Of a stretch of DNA of 64,000 bases, positions 63,362-64,000 are shown in pieces; position 1 is the stretch's first letter; every line of letters starts with the position of its first letter. Location of the stretch: positions 744,001 through 808,000 of the forward strand of contig NZ_JARHUJ010000003.1 in assembly GCF_029223285.1 (NCBI RefSeq), given 5' to 3'. The position numbers were made by a program, and so were the translations under genes. Source of the DNA: Paraflavitalea sp. CAU 1676 (GTDB lineage: Bacteria; Bacteroidota; Bacteroidia; Chitinophagales; Chitinophagaceae). The notes beneath the pieces are model-generated. The model searched no databases. It saw only the letters and a program-made list of their open reading frames with translations, and was not told where the DNA came from.

Positions 63362-64000
63362 ATGACGACTGACCTGATATTCCTTTGTATTGCGGCTTTT
63401 CTCGCTGGCTTTATCGATGCCATCGTGGGTGGTGGCGGGTTGATACAGACTCCGGTGGGTTTGGTATTACTTCCGCAATACCCCGTAGCTACGGTGCTGG
63501 GCACTTTGAAGATCCCTGCTTTCAGCGGCACCAGTTTTGCGGCCATTCAATATGCCCGCACGGTTAAACTCGACTATAAACGACTGGCGGCCATGACGGC
63601 CATTGCCTTTTGTGCTGCCTTTACCGGCTCGAAGTTGCTGACGCTGGTGAGCAGCAGTTTTATGAAGCCGCTATTACTGGTGATCCTCATTGGGGTGGCG
63701 ATCTATACTTATGCAAAGAAGAACTTCGGCGTACATTCCGAAAAGGATCATACGGAAAGCCAGCAGTGGTGGTATGCGGCGGGGATCAGTCTGGTGATCG
63801 GCTTTTATGATGGCTTTATCGGTCCGGGGGCGGGCAGCTTTTTGATACTGGCCTTTGTAACGTTACTCGGTTTTGATTTTCTGAAAGCAAGCGCCCATGC
63901 GAAGTTTGTGAACCTCTCGACCAACCTGGGTTCTATCATCTTTTTTGCGATCAGCGGTAAGATCATTTATAAGATCGCGTTGCCGATGGCTGTTTGTAAT
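63362..64000 (+). CDS. TauE/SafE-family membrane transporter (partial)
   Basis: The first 213 residues are in the window; the gene continues past the right edge. The start MTTDLIFLCIAAFLAGFIDA runs into IVGGGGLIQTPVGLVLL, the TauE/SafE hallmark of the first repeat, and FYDGFIGPGAGSFLILAFVT is its counterpart in the second repeat. Members transport sulfite, sulfoacetate or other organic anions. The substrate cannot be predicted. It is read in the same direction as the EamA gene, 59 bases downstream. Confidence 0.92.
   Translation, partial: MTTDLIFLCIAAFLAGFIDAIVGGGGLIQTPVGLVLLPQYPVATVLGTLKIPAFSGTSFAAIQYARTVKLDYKRLAAMTAIAFCAAFTGSKLLTLVSSSFMKPLLLVILIGVAIYTYAKKNFGVHSEKDHTESQQWWYAAGISLVIGFYDGFIGPGAGSFLILAFVTLLGFDFLKASAHAKFVNLSTNLGSIIFFAISGKIIYKIALPMAVCN

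Noticed and set aside
1-64000. CRISPR array, tRNA or rRNA genes, insertion sequence or prophage
   Set aside because: I saw no spaced direct repeats, no cloverleaf-like sequence, no transposase or integrase motif and no phage structural genes.

Overview
The window looks like a chromosomal segment of a Bacteroidota bacterium, most likely a Chitinophagaceae-type soil or plant-associated member. Grounds: a SusC/SusD pair with downstream lipoproteins, a protein with a type IX secretion (T9SS) C-terminal sorting domain, LytS/LytTR two-component systems, an ECF42-type sigma factor beside a DGPF-domain protein, DUF4199 and DUF922-like proteins, and the general lack of strong Shine-Dalgarno sequences. 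This placement is inferred from gene content; no rRNA is present. I saw no tRNA, CRISPR array, prophage or insertion sequence.

Layout. 1-5.6 kb: a truncated NarL-type response regulator diverging from a LytS-type histidine kinase; an HxlR regulator diverging from a flavodoxin-fold quinone reductase across a near-perfect palindrome; a RibD/DHFR-like protein; a DGPF protein with its ECF42-type sigma factor; a DoxX-like protein. 5.8-15.1 kb: a large GMC oxidoreductase, then a LytTR/LytS two-component system diverging from an ABC ATPase and a giant ABC-permease/M1-peptidase fusion. 15.3-21.8 kb: a SusC/SusD operon with a fasciclin-like and an unassigned lipoprotein, closed by a hairpin terminator and carrying no carbohydrate-active enzyme.

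22.1-34.6 kb: an eleven-gene, tightly packed exopolysaccharide operon. It encodes a Wza-like export lipoprotein, a Wzc-like tyrosine autokinase ending in a Tyr-Gly repeat, a flippase, glycosyltransferases, a Wzy-like polymerase candidate, two hexapeptide acyltransferases and a WecG/TagA-type transferase, and it ends at a 13-bp-stem bidirectional terminator. An outer-membrane-like protein, an acyltransferase-3 protein and the initiating polyprenyl-phosphate sugar transferase follow (34.7-38.3 kb). 38.5-44.9 kb: a dihydroorotase paralog that has lost its metal ligands, a DUF4199 protein, GT2 and GT4 glycosyltransferases, gmhA and gmhB for heptose precursors, and an unknown secreted protein.

45-51.6 kb holds mixed functions: a PH/SHOCT membrane protein, a secreted HExxH protein, lepA, a small secreted protein, a T9SS cargo protein and an acyl-CoA-binding protein. 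51.6-60 kb: two unknown membrane proteins, a second small glycan module (glycosyltransferase, flippase, glycosyltransferase, GT9), a membrane/PH-like protein and an unassigned radical SAM enzyme. Three convergent gene pairs here overlap at their 3' ends. 60-64 kb: a Crp-family regulator with an azoreductase-like flavoprotein, then MFS, EamA and TauE/SafE transporters, the last cut by the window edge.

Most of the middle of the window therefore serves cell-surface glycan synthesis and outer-membrane uptake. The least explained parts are the radical SAM neighbourhood, the pseudo-dihydroorotase and the two-gene membrane pair at 51.7-53.0 kb.
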